Shown: one piece after another, positions 1 through 9,452 of the stretch
Position numbering within the stretch: the stretch's first letter is position 1
Layout: each line of letters begins with the position of its first letter
NCBI GenBank assembly: GCA_038030265.1
Contig: CM075939.1
Location: forward strand, 54,851,253-54,915,252
Direction: 5' to 3'
DNA length: 64,000 nt
Source of the DNA: Corythucha ciliata
Taxonomy: Eukaryota; Arthropoda; Insecta; Hemiptera; Tingidae
The notes under the pieces: model-generated
The model's input: only the letters and a program-made list of their open reading frames with translations
Told to the model about the DNA's origin: nothing
The model's database searches: none
Translations under genes and position numbers: made by a program

Positions 1-111
1 TGAACCCCACTTCTGCCGCCACTGACTGAAACCGACAATGAGAATAAAAGAAAGAGTAAATCAAATTTATGGTAGAACCCCTCCCAAGATCAAATCCTAG
101 ATCCGTCACTG
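1..111. mobile_element. Possible terminus of a hAT-like element
   Basis: The stretch ending at about 111 reads CTAGATCCGTCACTG after a C-rich run. This resembles the reverse complement of hAT-type termini that begin CAGTGGCGGATC. A forward version of that terminus occurs at 49,889-49,900. The rest of the element would lie outside the window, and no target duplication could be paired, so this is a weak call. Confidence 0.25.
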
Positions 112-558
112 AATAAAGAATAAGCGTGAATAAACGGCAGGGGCCTGTAAGCTCGTGGCTTGCGTGCCGGTCTATACATTTGCGAAAAACGTTTTTGGAG
201 GCTTGTGAAATGCGCCAAAATAGCCAAAGCTGCAATAAAATGTTGGGTATGAATAACTATAATGATCCGCAGGGATTATTATAGGGTGGCATGAGCAATC
301 GCCCCCAACAAAGCCGTTATCTCCTTCCTAAAAGAAATCTGTATTGGCGCTGGTTAGCCAACAATATTATGAATATTATGAAGATTGCAGCACAATATGT
401 TACTGTCCATAAGTGGTCATTTTACCCTAGCTTGAGGCTTTAGAGACTATTCAGGGGCCTAGAGATTTCCTCTCCGGGCCTTCGGAGAGGAAATCCGGGA
501 TAGGTACAGGTCCCACGAGTGAGTCGGGACAAAAAGTGAGTGAATCTCGCGGCTATGC
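112..558. other. Non-coding, nothing recognised
   Basis: About 450 bases with no convincing reading frame, RNA gene or repeat match elsewhere in the window. A short inverted repeat with the core CTCTCCGGGCCTTCGGAGAG (around 470-490) could form a small hairpin. Confidence 0.4.
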
Positions 559-945
559 ATTGGAGGCGAGCAGCGCCGCCAGCGCTGTGTCAATGGCAAG
601 AAGATGAATTAATACAGTCCCGATCAAATGTAAACAAACCTCTTAATTACAAGGGAGCTTGAGTTCAGTTTTGTTATTTTAGTGCGTTTTTGCTTATTTA
701 TTTTTACTTTTTTTTTTTCGCGAAAATGCTGAGCATTGACGAAATTTGTGAAGTGAGCGTTTGCACTCATAAATCTAGAAATTTCAAGGAGGCCGAAGAA
801 CTTATAGCGGCCGGTCTCGTTGTCCTCACAGGGAAATTGCCTTCAGATGGTGAAGGCGTTCATCCCGCGTGCATCGTTAGGAGCTCTTCGTCGCCTGACA
901 AGACTTACCAGGCTGAAGGAGTTCTAGCAAGCCAGGTCAGTTGCT
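559..945 (+). pseudogene. SWIM-zinc-finger-family repeat, copy 1 (N-terminal part)
   Basis: The open frame has its first plausible ATG at 726 (MLSIDEICEV...) and runs to about 940. It contains an acidic/hydrophobic segment FKEAEELIAAGLVVL and the segment DKTYQAEGVLASQ. This spacing resembles the region just before the Cys-x-Cys...Cys-x-His cluster of arthropod multicopy SWIM-domain proteins, some of which are linked to YqaJ-type nuclease domains. The homologous copy at 3,221 continues into a KCTNCCKAG...SSKHVVASL-like stretch, which supports this reading. Copy 1 is cut off at about 945 by AT-rich sequence. The upstream GC-rich leader from 559 is shared with the inverted copy at 3,802-4,034. 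It could be the first exon of a host multigene family or a captured exon carried by a transposon. Confidence 0.5.
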
Positions 946-1240
946 TGCAGGGGTGGGCAAATTACAGCTTTTTGAGTAATTAATTACAAATTACCAATTA
1001 ATTTTCACTTCCACGAATAATTACAAATTACAATTACTGTAATTGAATTACTTTTTCAATATCCAATTACCCAAGAGCTGGATTTGTCGAACACGCAAGC
1101 GTCTTGCTCTTATTCACTGTCATTTTTTTAGTGCGTCCAGCCAACAATCGAACGTCAGAACAGATATTTGAGATAGGAAGCAGGAACAGCATAGCCCCAA
1201 GATGCCAAACGCGTCGCATGAGTAGGGTTGCGAAATGTCC
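946..1240. other. AT-rich segment with TAATTAC repeats, possible MITE
   Basis: It begins GGGGTGGGCAAATTAC, a start seen in some hAT-like short elements, and continues with repeated AATTAC/GTAATT blocks up to about 1,070. No matching opposite terminus was found. The remainder has no coding signal. Confidence 0.3.
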
Positions 1241-2430
1241 AGGGTCAAATTTGCTAATTTGGCTAATTTTGCCCCACATCCCGGCCTGCAAACTGTCACG
1301 GGGAACCCCGGATAGTCATAGTTTGCTAATTTGGCTAATTCGCTAATGGCTGATTCGTGGTCTCGCGATGCAACTTGCAGACTAAAATTAAGAAAAAAAT
1401 CGCTGATTCGCGGTACATGGAGGCCATTCTACGAATAAATTGTGAAAATCAACGCAAAAGTGTTGTATTTGGGCAAACCCCGCGGTTAAAGATGAGAAAA
1501 CACGCTATAATATTGACAAGTAAAAGACGCTTTCAGATTAAAATTGGACAAAAATGGCAAATTCACATCAGAAATGGTGTAAAATCGCCCATTTGCGTAT
1601 TAAAAAGGGAATAGGATGCTCAATGGCCGCAAAATTAGCACAAAATGCTACTTCACAGCTGAAATTGGGAAAATTCGCTAATTTGCAGATATAAAGTTAT
1701 GGAAAAACGTTAATTCACGGATACAAAATGAAGAAAATCATTAATTCACGGCAAAAATGGAAAAAATCACCAATTAGCGCAGCTAAAATGAAGAACAACG
1801 TTATTTTCAGTTCAAATTGCGGGAAAAGTGCTAATTTTCAGTTAAAAATGGAAAAAATTGCTAATTTGCAGCTTAAATTGAGTCAAACGCCGATTCTTGG
1901 CAAAAATGGTCAAAACTCAGTAGGTAATGCACGGGTTGGAGACGCTGCCACGTTGCTAAAATTTAGAAAAATCGAAAATTCGCAGCTAAAATTGAGAAAC
2001 ATCACTAATTCACGAATGTATCGTGAAATTTTTAATTTAAAAATGATTATTTTTTGACAGAAATGAATGGATAGATGTAAATTTTTTGGTTTAAAAAAAA
2101 AATATATATACATTTATAATTTAAATACGCACCTTCTGAAGGCATTTTTGTGGCTAAAATTCAGAAAAATGGCAAATTCATGCATGGCTATAGTACAATG
2201 TTAAAAAAAACGCTAATTCACGGCTAGAACTGAATAGAAGCAGTAATCTATTTCTATAAAAGTTATATAAAATTGCTAATGCGGTGGTAAAATGTGAAAA
2301 ACCGCTAATTTGCGGGTAATATTAGGAAAATAAAATAATCAGCCGGGTCAAAATTAAGAGAAAAAAGCCTAAAAATTGAGAAAATTGCTAATTCGCGGCT
2401 AAGAATGGAAAATTTCAGTTTCTGGACTGC
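1241..2430. repeat. Degenerate short-period repeat family A, block 1
   Basis: The block is made of strongly diverged units of about 30 bases. By eye the consensus is GCTAATTCGCGGC followed by TAAAATTGAGAAAAATC. Recognisable units include GCTAATTTGCAGCTTAAATT near 1,859 and GCTAATTCGCGGCTAAGAAT near 2,387. The same family in the opposite orientation fills 50,600-52,060. Units differ heavily from each other, so the array is old or was never homogenised. Several short open frames here (1,357-1,614 and 1,728-2,057) are by-products of the repeat, which rarely contains stop codons in one frame. Confidence 0.7.
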
Positions 2431-3220
2431 CAAAAATTTACCTCTGAAGAGGTAGCATTTTCAGAGTTTTTTTCTTCTCGAACATTTCTGACCTATAAAT
2501 ACAAGATGACAAAAAATTCCGCAGTCTTCATTCCTCAAACACCGAAATTTTCATAACTTTAAATCCAAAATTCTGCATCGCGCATAATCAATAATGAACC
2601 CTCAGTCCACATCGACTAATCTTCAATTACCGACTCTTATCCATCAACGACTACAACCATCTATCGTCACTCAATTTTCAATCCTCCTTCAATTGTTTGT
2701 CTTCGTTCTTTCATACCAAAAAATCAAACAATAGAAAACAGTCCAAAATGCATTACTTGGTGGAAAACAGGCGATTTTAGGTCCTTTTACCATTTGGAAC
2801 AACAATTTCGAAAGGCTGTAGCCCGTTCCATATTCAACGTGGAAAACCACTTTACAATCAAAATTTGTTAGAAATTTATCGCTCAACAAGTTTTGTGAGT
2901 GAAGATTTTCCTCTAAAGTAACTCATTTTCGGGATATTTAGAAGAAACTAAGAGAAGTGCTAAGAAATTTCGGTTTTGCCCAAAAATTGTATGAGCTTTT
3001 CAGAGTTAGCATTTTTTTTTTGTTCGAACATTTCTGACCTACACATACAAGATGGCAAAAAAATGCTTTCGGCAACTTTGTCGTCAATTTGCATGGATAT
3101 TGAACGAGAAATCTTAACAAAATAGTTACAAAATTCCAGGACCAATTGTTTCGAAGTTAATGCCGAAAATATTATTGCGCTACGGGAAGAACATGCCTGG
3201 GAAATGATTTACCTTCAAAA
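2431..3220 (+). repeat. Interspersed repeat D, copy 1
   Basis: 2,531-3,220 matches, in reverse complement, 36,799-37,539 inside the insert of the second gypsy element. Shared landmarks are CAGTCTTCATTCCTCAAACA, AACAAGTTTTGTGAGTGAAG and CTTAACAAAATAGTTACAAA. A short stretch at 2,431-2,515 also resembles 2,975-3,060, so there is an internal partial duplication. It carries no protein signature. It is probably a non-autonomous transposable element. Confidence 0.7.
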
Positions 3221-3700
3221 CAATGGCAAGAAGATGAATTAATACAGTCCAGATCAAATGTAAACAAACCTGTTGATTACAAGGGAGCTTGAGTTCAGTT
3301 TTGTTATTTTAGTGCGTTTTTGCTTATTTATTTTTTCGCGAAAATGCTGAGAATTGACGAAATTTGTGAAGTGTGCGATTGCACCCATAAATCTAGAAAT
3401 TTCATGGAGGCCGAAGAACTTATAGCTGCTGGCCTCGTTGTCCTCACAGAGAAATTGCCTTCAGATGGTGAAGGCATTCATCTCGCGTGCATCGCTAGGA
3501 GCTCTTCATCGCCTGACAAGACTTACCAGGTTGAAGGAGTTCTAGTGAGCCAGGCCAATTGTTTGAGTGTTACTAAAGTCAAGTGTACTAATTGTTGTAA
3601 GGCAGGAGTCATGTAGCTCAGGCTCTTCCAAACACGTTGTTGCCTCCTTGATGTCCGTCAGCCGGTATGTGGTAGTTCTGCTGAAGAAGACGAGTGTAGA
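3221..3700 (+). pseudogene. SWIM-zinc-finger-family repeat, copy 2
   Basis: A direct copy of 594-930 that extends further 3'. The frame opens at ATG 3,344 (MLRIDEICEV) and reads to a stop at 3,616. Near the end it shows KCTNCCKAG. Shifting the frame by one after about 3,600 gives CSSGSSKHVVASLMSVSR. Together these resemble a SWIM finger (C-x-C...C-x-H followed by VAALL), split by a frameshift. Its junction with repeat D at 3,220 is sharp. I infer a decayed partial copy of a SWIM-domain gene family. The function is unknown. Confidence 0.5.
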
Positions 3701-3801
3701 AGTGCTGAGGTAGACGAGATTACTACCCTCTTGGTTTTGTCATTCCCCTGGACCACTGATTATTAATAATTGCCGTGATGCCCCCCCCCCCCCCATGGGG
3801 T

Positions 3802-4034
3802 AAGTTCTTCGGCCTCCATGAAATTTCTAGATTTATGGGTGCAATCGCATACTTCACAAATTTCGTCAATTCTCAGCATTTTCGCGAAAAAATAAATAAG
3901 CAAAAACGCACTAAAATAACAAAACTGAACTCAAGCTCCCTTGTAATCAAGAGGTTTGTTTACATTTGATCTGGACTGTATTAATTCATCTTCTTGTCAT
4001 TGACACAGCGCCGGCGGTGCTGCTCGCCTCCAAT
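3802..4034 (-). pseudogene. SWIM-family repeat, copy 3 (5' part only, inverted)
   Basis: The reverse complement of 3,221-3,421 plus the upstream leader equivalent to 559-593. It starts within the GGCCGAAGAACTT codons and ends in the GC-rich leader. With copy 2 it forms an inverted repeat with arms of about 200 bases and a spacer of about 380 bases. A run of 14 C (3,781-3,794) sits next to the junction. Confidence 0.65.
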
Positions 4035-4570
4035 ACTAAACGCTTCTTCAGTTTACTTTATTTTAGGAAAAGCTACGTAACACACGCAAAAAAAACGTAA
4101 TTCATCGTTCTTGGCAGTAGACTAGTAGAGCCTCAGTCTTGGCTGTTATCACATAAGTAGAGGTGAGGTGTGATTTCACTGTCGGTGATTTTGTCACTGT
4201 GACTACTTCGTCACTGTTGGCTCCGGTGACGACCACATTGAAATCACCGTTCCGACCCTCTAACGGTTACATTCCTTTTCACTTATAATCGCCTCATCAT
4301 TCGTCACTTCTATCGCTTCACTGCGCTAGAGTCTCTTGAATTAAAATTGGAGCCGTCACCTAGCCATCCTCGCAGGTTACCACATAACACTTTACCAGTT
4401 CCTCTATCGCCCCAATTAACTCAGTAGCATTTCCCCCAAGTCTGTTGACTTTTTTTCTTGGACTTATTGTTAGTATTGAACCTTTAGTGTTAATATATTT
4501 TTATTCACTTCGTTTTCCAAGACCTGTGCTACAGTGATCTTGCATAATTTTACTTTATTTAAAAACACCT
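4035..4570. other. Non-coding, with GTCACTGTGAC palindromic repeat
   Basis: No gene is seen. 4,161-4,230 contains several copies of GTCAC/GTGAC, including the palindrome GTCACTGTGAC, preceded by GAGGTGTGA. A related segment occurs in the opposite orientation at about 13,180-13,290, so this is probably a short interspersed repeat. Confidence 0.4.
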
Positions 4571-6500
4571 TCCTAGGCAGGGGCGAAGCCAGCCCTTGAC
4601 CAAGGGGTGGGCAGAATATGTCGGGCGTTATGGAAACTAGAGACCCCAACAAAAGAACTGGTAGCGCAATAAATCGTAAAATTATCTGTTTTAGCCTTCT
4701 ATTCCTGATTTTCTATCCAAAAACTGACAATTCTATTCAGACTTTTTTCTATTAACAGACAATTCGATTTCCCCGGAAATCGATACTTGGCATTCAAATA
4801 TACAGGGTAACCGACTTTTCATCAACTTCTTGTCTGAGATACGTAAAATTCAACATTTTTTAACCAGACAATAACGGGTTTTAACTCAAAACTGACGTTT
4901 TGTAACAAAAAAACTGAATATTTCACTCTAGTATAACTGAATATTTTACTTCAAAACTGAAGTTTCTACGCCAAAGACGAAGTCTTTACCCCTAACTAAA
5001 AATTTCACAGCACAACTTTTCAAATCCAAGTCTTTACCCCCAAAACTGGTGAATTCCGCCTAAAAATGGCGGGTTTAACCCAAAACGGATCAAAAACGAA
5101 TGATCTTAAATACAATTAACAGACCACTCAGTACTAAAAACTGCCGATTTTATCCTTCAATTGGCGATTTTAGTAAAAAAAAAAAACGTACAATTCCTGG
5201 CCAAAGCTGACGTGCCCCCCCCCCCCAAATGAAGATGCTACCACAAAACTGGCGATTTTTACCTAAACTAAACTTTACTGTTCCATTTCAAAAAGGAATA
5301 TTTTTCACCCGAAACGACAATTTCCCCTCAAAATTAGATAATTTACTCCAAAACTGACAATAATGTCAAAGTTTAACTCAAGTTTTCCTCAAAACGGGTG
5401 ATTTTAGGCCATTCTGCCTTGAAAACAGGTGATTTCACAAAAAAAAAATGAAAAATTCATCGCAAGTGTGACGATTTTATACCAATACAGACGATTTCAC
5501 GCCAAAGCTGACGTGTTGCCTCATAACTGATGACGTTAATACATAACTGGTCATTTTACCCCAAAACTGACTGTTTTAATTCCAAAACTTACGATTTAAT
5601 CCAAAAAACGTTCCTAAACTGACGATTTTACCCTGAAACTTGCGGTTCCAACAAAAAATATCACTTTACCTCAAAACTGAATATTTTACTTCAAAATTGA
5701 CATTTTACTGTGTTGGGCACAGCTTTTCAGGGCACATTGAGTCAGTTTACCATTTTTATGGCGCACAGTCTTTCCAATTATAGGAGCGAATAGTACGTCC
5801 CAAGTCAAGGCGAGAACAGCCAGGTTGGCCATTTTCGGCGCGCTCCGAATGGTCTATTTTGCCATTTTCAGGGCAGGAGTCACTTGTTCAGACATTTTTA
5901 GAGATCGATTCGTAAGGTAATCCATTTCTAGAGCTCGTAAAGTAAATTCGGCAATTTCTAGGTTTTAAATATAGGAAGTAATTTTAGCCATTTTAAAGAC
6001 ACGAATCGTCAGTTTTGCTATTTTCAGGGCTCAAATACCTAGTCCATCAAGCCAAGCCATGAAGTTTGACCATTCCTGGTGCGCAAATTGTCGATTTTGC
6101 CATTTTCAGGGAAGGAATAATCTTTTTAGGCATTTCCAGGGGGCAAGTGAAGTCATTTTGGCCGTTTTCAGGGCTTGATTAGTCCGTCAAGCCAAAAGCG
6201 CGCATACTGGTCATATTTGGTTCAAGAATGGCCAGTCTGATCAATTTTAGCGCACGAATGGTCGATTTAGCTACTTTCGGGCGGTAATCACGATCTTTTG
6301 TAGGCATTTTCAGAAGTTCACCAGTCGCCACCAATTTTTAGGGCGCGTGAAGTCCAGTTTTAGCCATTTTCAAAACGCGAATCGACAGTTTTGTTTTTTT
6401 TTGGGCGTGACTTTAGTTACTTTATCCGTTTTTATAGTGCAAATAGCTAGTTTTAACTATTTTTAGGCAGTGAAAAGGCTGTCAAACGAGTTTTAGTAGA
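4571..6500. repeat. Degenerate short-period repeat family B, block 1
   Basis: It opens with GGCGAAGCCAGCCCTTGACC, which matches the start of the second block at 15,308. 4,800-5,710 consists of diverged units of about 20-22 bases built on CAAAACTGACGATTTTACC. 5,720-6,480 switches strand to units of about 30 bases built on GCCATTTTCAGGGC plus GCGAATCGTCAGTTTT. The change of orientation and unit size within one block is repeated in the second block. No protein is encoded. Confidence 0.7.
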
Positions 6501-6634
6501 GCGAACCACACCATTTCTCTAGCACCTCTCTTGAGCAAATACTGAATCCGCGTCTGTCTGCGAAAATGGTATTCTAGGACGCAAAAACGGCGAATTCGGT
6601 CTTTGAATTATGTCACCCTTGCGATATCCGTTTT

Positions 6635-6887
6635 GTGAGCGACAAAACGTTCATAACACGTAACCCATTTTCACCACTATCAAGTGCAAATGATGACCCA
6701 TCGGAAGCGATGGACGATGGTGATGCTGTTATACATAATAAAGACAAGTGTCCTCCACTCTACGTATATAATATCGCCAGTATAAATCGTTTTGTAACTG
6801 AAGTTAAAGCACTCGATCCAGGTAAATTCAGCTATCGTACTGCCGACGGAGGCGTGAGACTAAATACTGAAACTATAGATGGGTATA
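6635..6887 (+). pseudogene. Jockey ORF1, 5' part
   Basis: Encodes the region just before the pre-C2HC domain, with segments YVYNIASINRFVTEVKAL and FSYRTADGGVRLNTETIDGY. In jockey ORF1 proteins this region precedes the 'EFHTYQLK...FRVVIRGLH' block, which here resumes at 8,658. The listed start is GTG, and the first in-frame ATG is at about 6,710. The frame is open further upstream, so the true N-terminus is missing. The coding continuation after 6,887 belongs to the inserted element, not to ORF1. Confidence 0.75.
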
Positions 6888-7484
6888 GGGTGATTCAGGA
6901 GGAATGTGACAAACTTGCACAGGTGATAGTGCGTACCTGGACGCACAAAAAACGTCATAGGGACGCATACCCGTAAATGCTTTGGTTACGAGATATGAGC
7001 ATTTTCCTGTTTTTTTCTAGTTGCATTACTTTTTACGGTAATTGTCGTGTTCAGGGCTCACTGTAGGTGCGGTTAGACAAAAACTGACGGTGGATTCGGA
7101 AAGAGGACTAAATCCTGTTCCTGAAACCACCATGAAAATCAAAAAATGTCGCATGCGCGTCGCTATTTCAGCTATATGAAAAGTGAAAAAAGTATTTTTT
7201 TCGAATACCTGATAAATTTCACATCAGCATCAATCAGCTGCTAGTGCGCGCATCGACGGGTAAAGTTGTGGAAAACTACCCCGTTCTGTGTACTTTCGAA
7301 CGGTTTCCTGATAGTTGAAGTTTGCAACCCTCCGACTTTAGCAATCAAGTTCCAGTGCAAAAAAATGCAACTTGCTTTGATTAAACAAGCCGAATAGGTC
7401 AGGTTAAATGGCCTTTCCTTAGGCTATTGTGTTCCTCCGAGCATGCTCCCCTCAATGCCTGAAGTAAAAGTAAGAATTCAATTC
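6888..7484 (+). repeat. Left arm of the long inverted repeat
   Basis: Pairs with 8,061-8,657. Shared landmarks are GGTACGCACTATCACCTGTG (in the right-arm sense), AGCAGCTGATTGAT and CTCCGACTTTAGCAA. By eye the arms differ by scattered substitutions and a few indels. A transcript across both arms would fold into a hairpin of about 600 bp. Confidence 0.8.
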
Positions 7485-7592
7485 ACTACGCGAGGGTCAC
7501 CATGAGAGACGCCGTGGACTAACTGAAGCGTAAGGACTTGAACGGGGACTTGGCCGTTCTATCTCATCAGAATCAGCTCAGCTCAGCAGATT

Positions 7593-7901
7593 GTGGGCGG
7601 CGATGAGGACCAATTAACTCTTCTGCGACGTCCTAACGTGCTAACGTCCCTCGATTACTGTATTTGGGGATGGATGAAGACAATATTATACGAACACAAG
7701 CCCAGCAAGTGCGAGGAGCTGATCATTAAGGTCGTGGCCTGTGCTGAATCAATCAGACAACTAGATGCCGAAATTCGTCGTACCACCAGAGATATACAGA
7801 AAAGAGCGTCCGAGTGTCCACAAGGGGAGGAATTTTTGAACAGTTATTTGAATCACGTTATGTTGTTATTTCAACTTGTTACTGGTAGGTTGTTACTGTA
7901 A
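7593..7901 (+). pseudogene. Transposase C-terminal remnant (Tc1/mariner superfamily)
   Basis: The sequence LTSLDYCIWGWMKTILYEHK matches the conserved '(SPDL)TPLDFFLWGYLK..VY..KP' block around the last catalytic Asp of IS630/Tc1/mariner-type transposases. It is followed by a helical tail (CEELIIKVVACAESI... TRDIQKRASECPQGE) typical of the C-terminus. Here 'RRPNVLTSLDY' replaces the usual PPRSPDLTPLDF, so the preceding residues are degraded. There is no N-terminal DNA-binding domain or first Asp in the element, so it is non-autonomous. The listed GTG start is not meaningful. Confidence 0.65.
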
Positions 7902-8060
7902 ATTGATCTCATACAAGTTGGAGGGACAAACGATGGACAATGAACTCCGTGAATGAGAGATATGAGTGTACGTGAATGAGTTATTAGGGTACCGGCTGAA
8001 TCTGATAAGGTGAAAAGTCGAACCTCTACTCACATTCCATACATGGAAAACCTCGTTGTC

Positions 8061-8657
8061 AATTGAATCCTTACTTCAGGCATTGAGAGGAGCATGCTCA
8101 TATGAACGCAATACCCCAAGGAAAAAAGGAAAGGACATTTAAACTGACCTATTCGGCTTGTTTTAACAAAGCAAGTTTACATTTTTTTGCATTTAAACTT
8201 TATTGCTAAAGTCGGAGGGTTGCAAACTTCAACTATCAGGACACCGTTCGAAAGTACACAGAACGGGTTAGTTTTGCACAACTTTGCCCGTCGATGCGTG
8301 CACTAGCAGCTGATTGATACTGATGTGAAGTTTATCAGGTATTTGAAAAAACTACTTTCTTAACTTTTCACATGGCTGAAATAGCCACGCCCAAGCGACA
8401 TTTTTTGATTTTCATGGTGGTTTCAGGAACAGGATTTTGTTCTCTTTCCGAATCCACCGTCATTTTTTGTCTAACCACTAACGGTGAGCCGTGAAAACGG
8501 CAATTACCGTAAAAACTGATGAAACTAGGAAACAACAGGAAAATGCTCATATCCCGTAACCAAAGCATTTTCGGCTATGCGACCCTATGACGTTTTTTGT
8601 GCGTCCAGGTACGCACTATCACCTGTGCAAGTTTGTCACATTCCTCCTGAATCACCC
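8061..8657 (-). repeat. Right arm of the long inverted repeat
   Basis: The reverse complement of 6,888-7,484. The reading frame that opens at 8,577 starts inside this arm, so its first 27 or so residues come from the inserted element and are not part of the jockey ORF1. Confidence 0.8.
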
Positions 8658-9452
8658 TGTAGAACTATTACTAAGTACCTTGAAACAAATAAAGCTGAAT
8701 ATCACACATATCAAGTGAAAGATAATCGTAATTTCCGAGTGGTAATAAGAGGGTTACACCACACCACAGAACCAAACTCAATTATAAACGATCTAAAAGA
8801 ACATGGTTTTGAACCAGTTCAGGCCATACCCGCACTCCACCCTATAACCAAAATACCTATGCCTCTGTTCTTTGTCGATCTTAAACCTAATGCCAAAAAC
8901 GCCGAAATTTATAAAATAAACAGACTAGGTAATGCAGTCATTAAAATAGAACCACCGAAGCCGAAAAGATCCGTTATACAATGTACCAAATGCCAGGCCT
9001 ATGGACACTCAAAAAATTATTGTCACAGAAGTCCTAAATGCGTAAAATGTGATGGCCAGCACAGTACTGAATCATGCGCCAAACAAACTAGTTCACCACC
9101 AATATGTACGAATTGTAAAGGCAATCACACAGCCAACTATAAGGGTTGCCCAGTACACGTCAACTTACAAAAATCCCGTCGATCAAACTTACAACCATCG
9201 TCCGGTGAAAGACTGCAGTTTCGACTATCCCAGAACGAATTTCCTGCAATGCCACGGTCATCAACATACATAACAAACCATTTGGCTCAGCCTCGTTCGT
9301 ATTCAAATGCAACCGCCCAACCGAACCCAACAACTGAAAATAGTAGCAACCCAGAAATCTCAAGTCTCTTCTCTAAAATCGATCAGCTCATCGGTATTCT
9401 ACAACCTATGATCAATCTGCTCTCCCAAATCCTGCCAAAACTTATTAAATGA
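8658..9452 (+). pseudogene. Jockey ORF1, 3' part (pre-C2HC and CCHC zinc knuckles)
   Basis: After the insertion, ORF1 resumes at TITKYLETNKAEYHTYQVK and continues FRVVIRGLHHTTEPNSI, the PRE_C2HC-type domain of jockey gag proteins. Three zinc-knuckle-like motifs follow: CTKCQAYGHSKNYC, CVKCDGQHSTESC and CTNCKGNHTANYKGC. The protein binds RNA and packages the element transcript. The C-terminus is Ser/Asn/Pro-rich and ends with a hydrophobic helix (LIGILQPMINLLSQIL). The stop TGA at 9,450-9,452 overlaps the ORF2 start codon. Confidence 0.85.

Larger units (their letters stand above)
6888..8657. mobile_element. Tc1/mariner-like element with very long terminal inverted repeats
   Basis: Begins GGGTGATTCAGGAGGAATGT and ends with its complement. 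The two arms, 6,888-7,484 and 8,061-8,657, are inverted copies of about 597 bases with scattered differences. The flanks read TATA on the left and TGTA on the right, which would be a TA or TATA-type target duplication with one change. The 576-base centre carries a transposase remnant. Removing 6,888-8,657 plus one flank would leave the jockey ORF1 in frame, which shows that this is a later insertion. Confidence 0.8.

Noticed and set aside
1241..2430. CRISPR-like regular array
   Set aside because: Units are about 30 bp and regularly spaced, but both 'repeat' and 'spacer' parts vary, and the context is clearly eukaryotic.
8577..8657. N-terminus of the jockey ORF1 starting at 8,577
   Set aside because: These codons belong to the right arm of the inserted mariner-like element, as the inverted copy at 6,888-6,970 shows.
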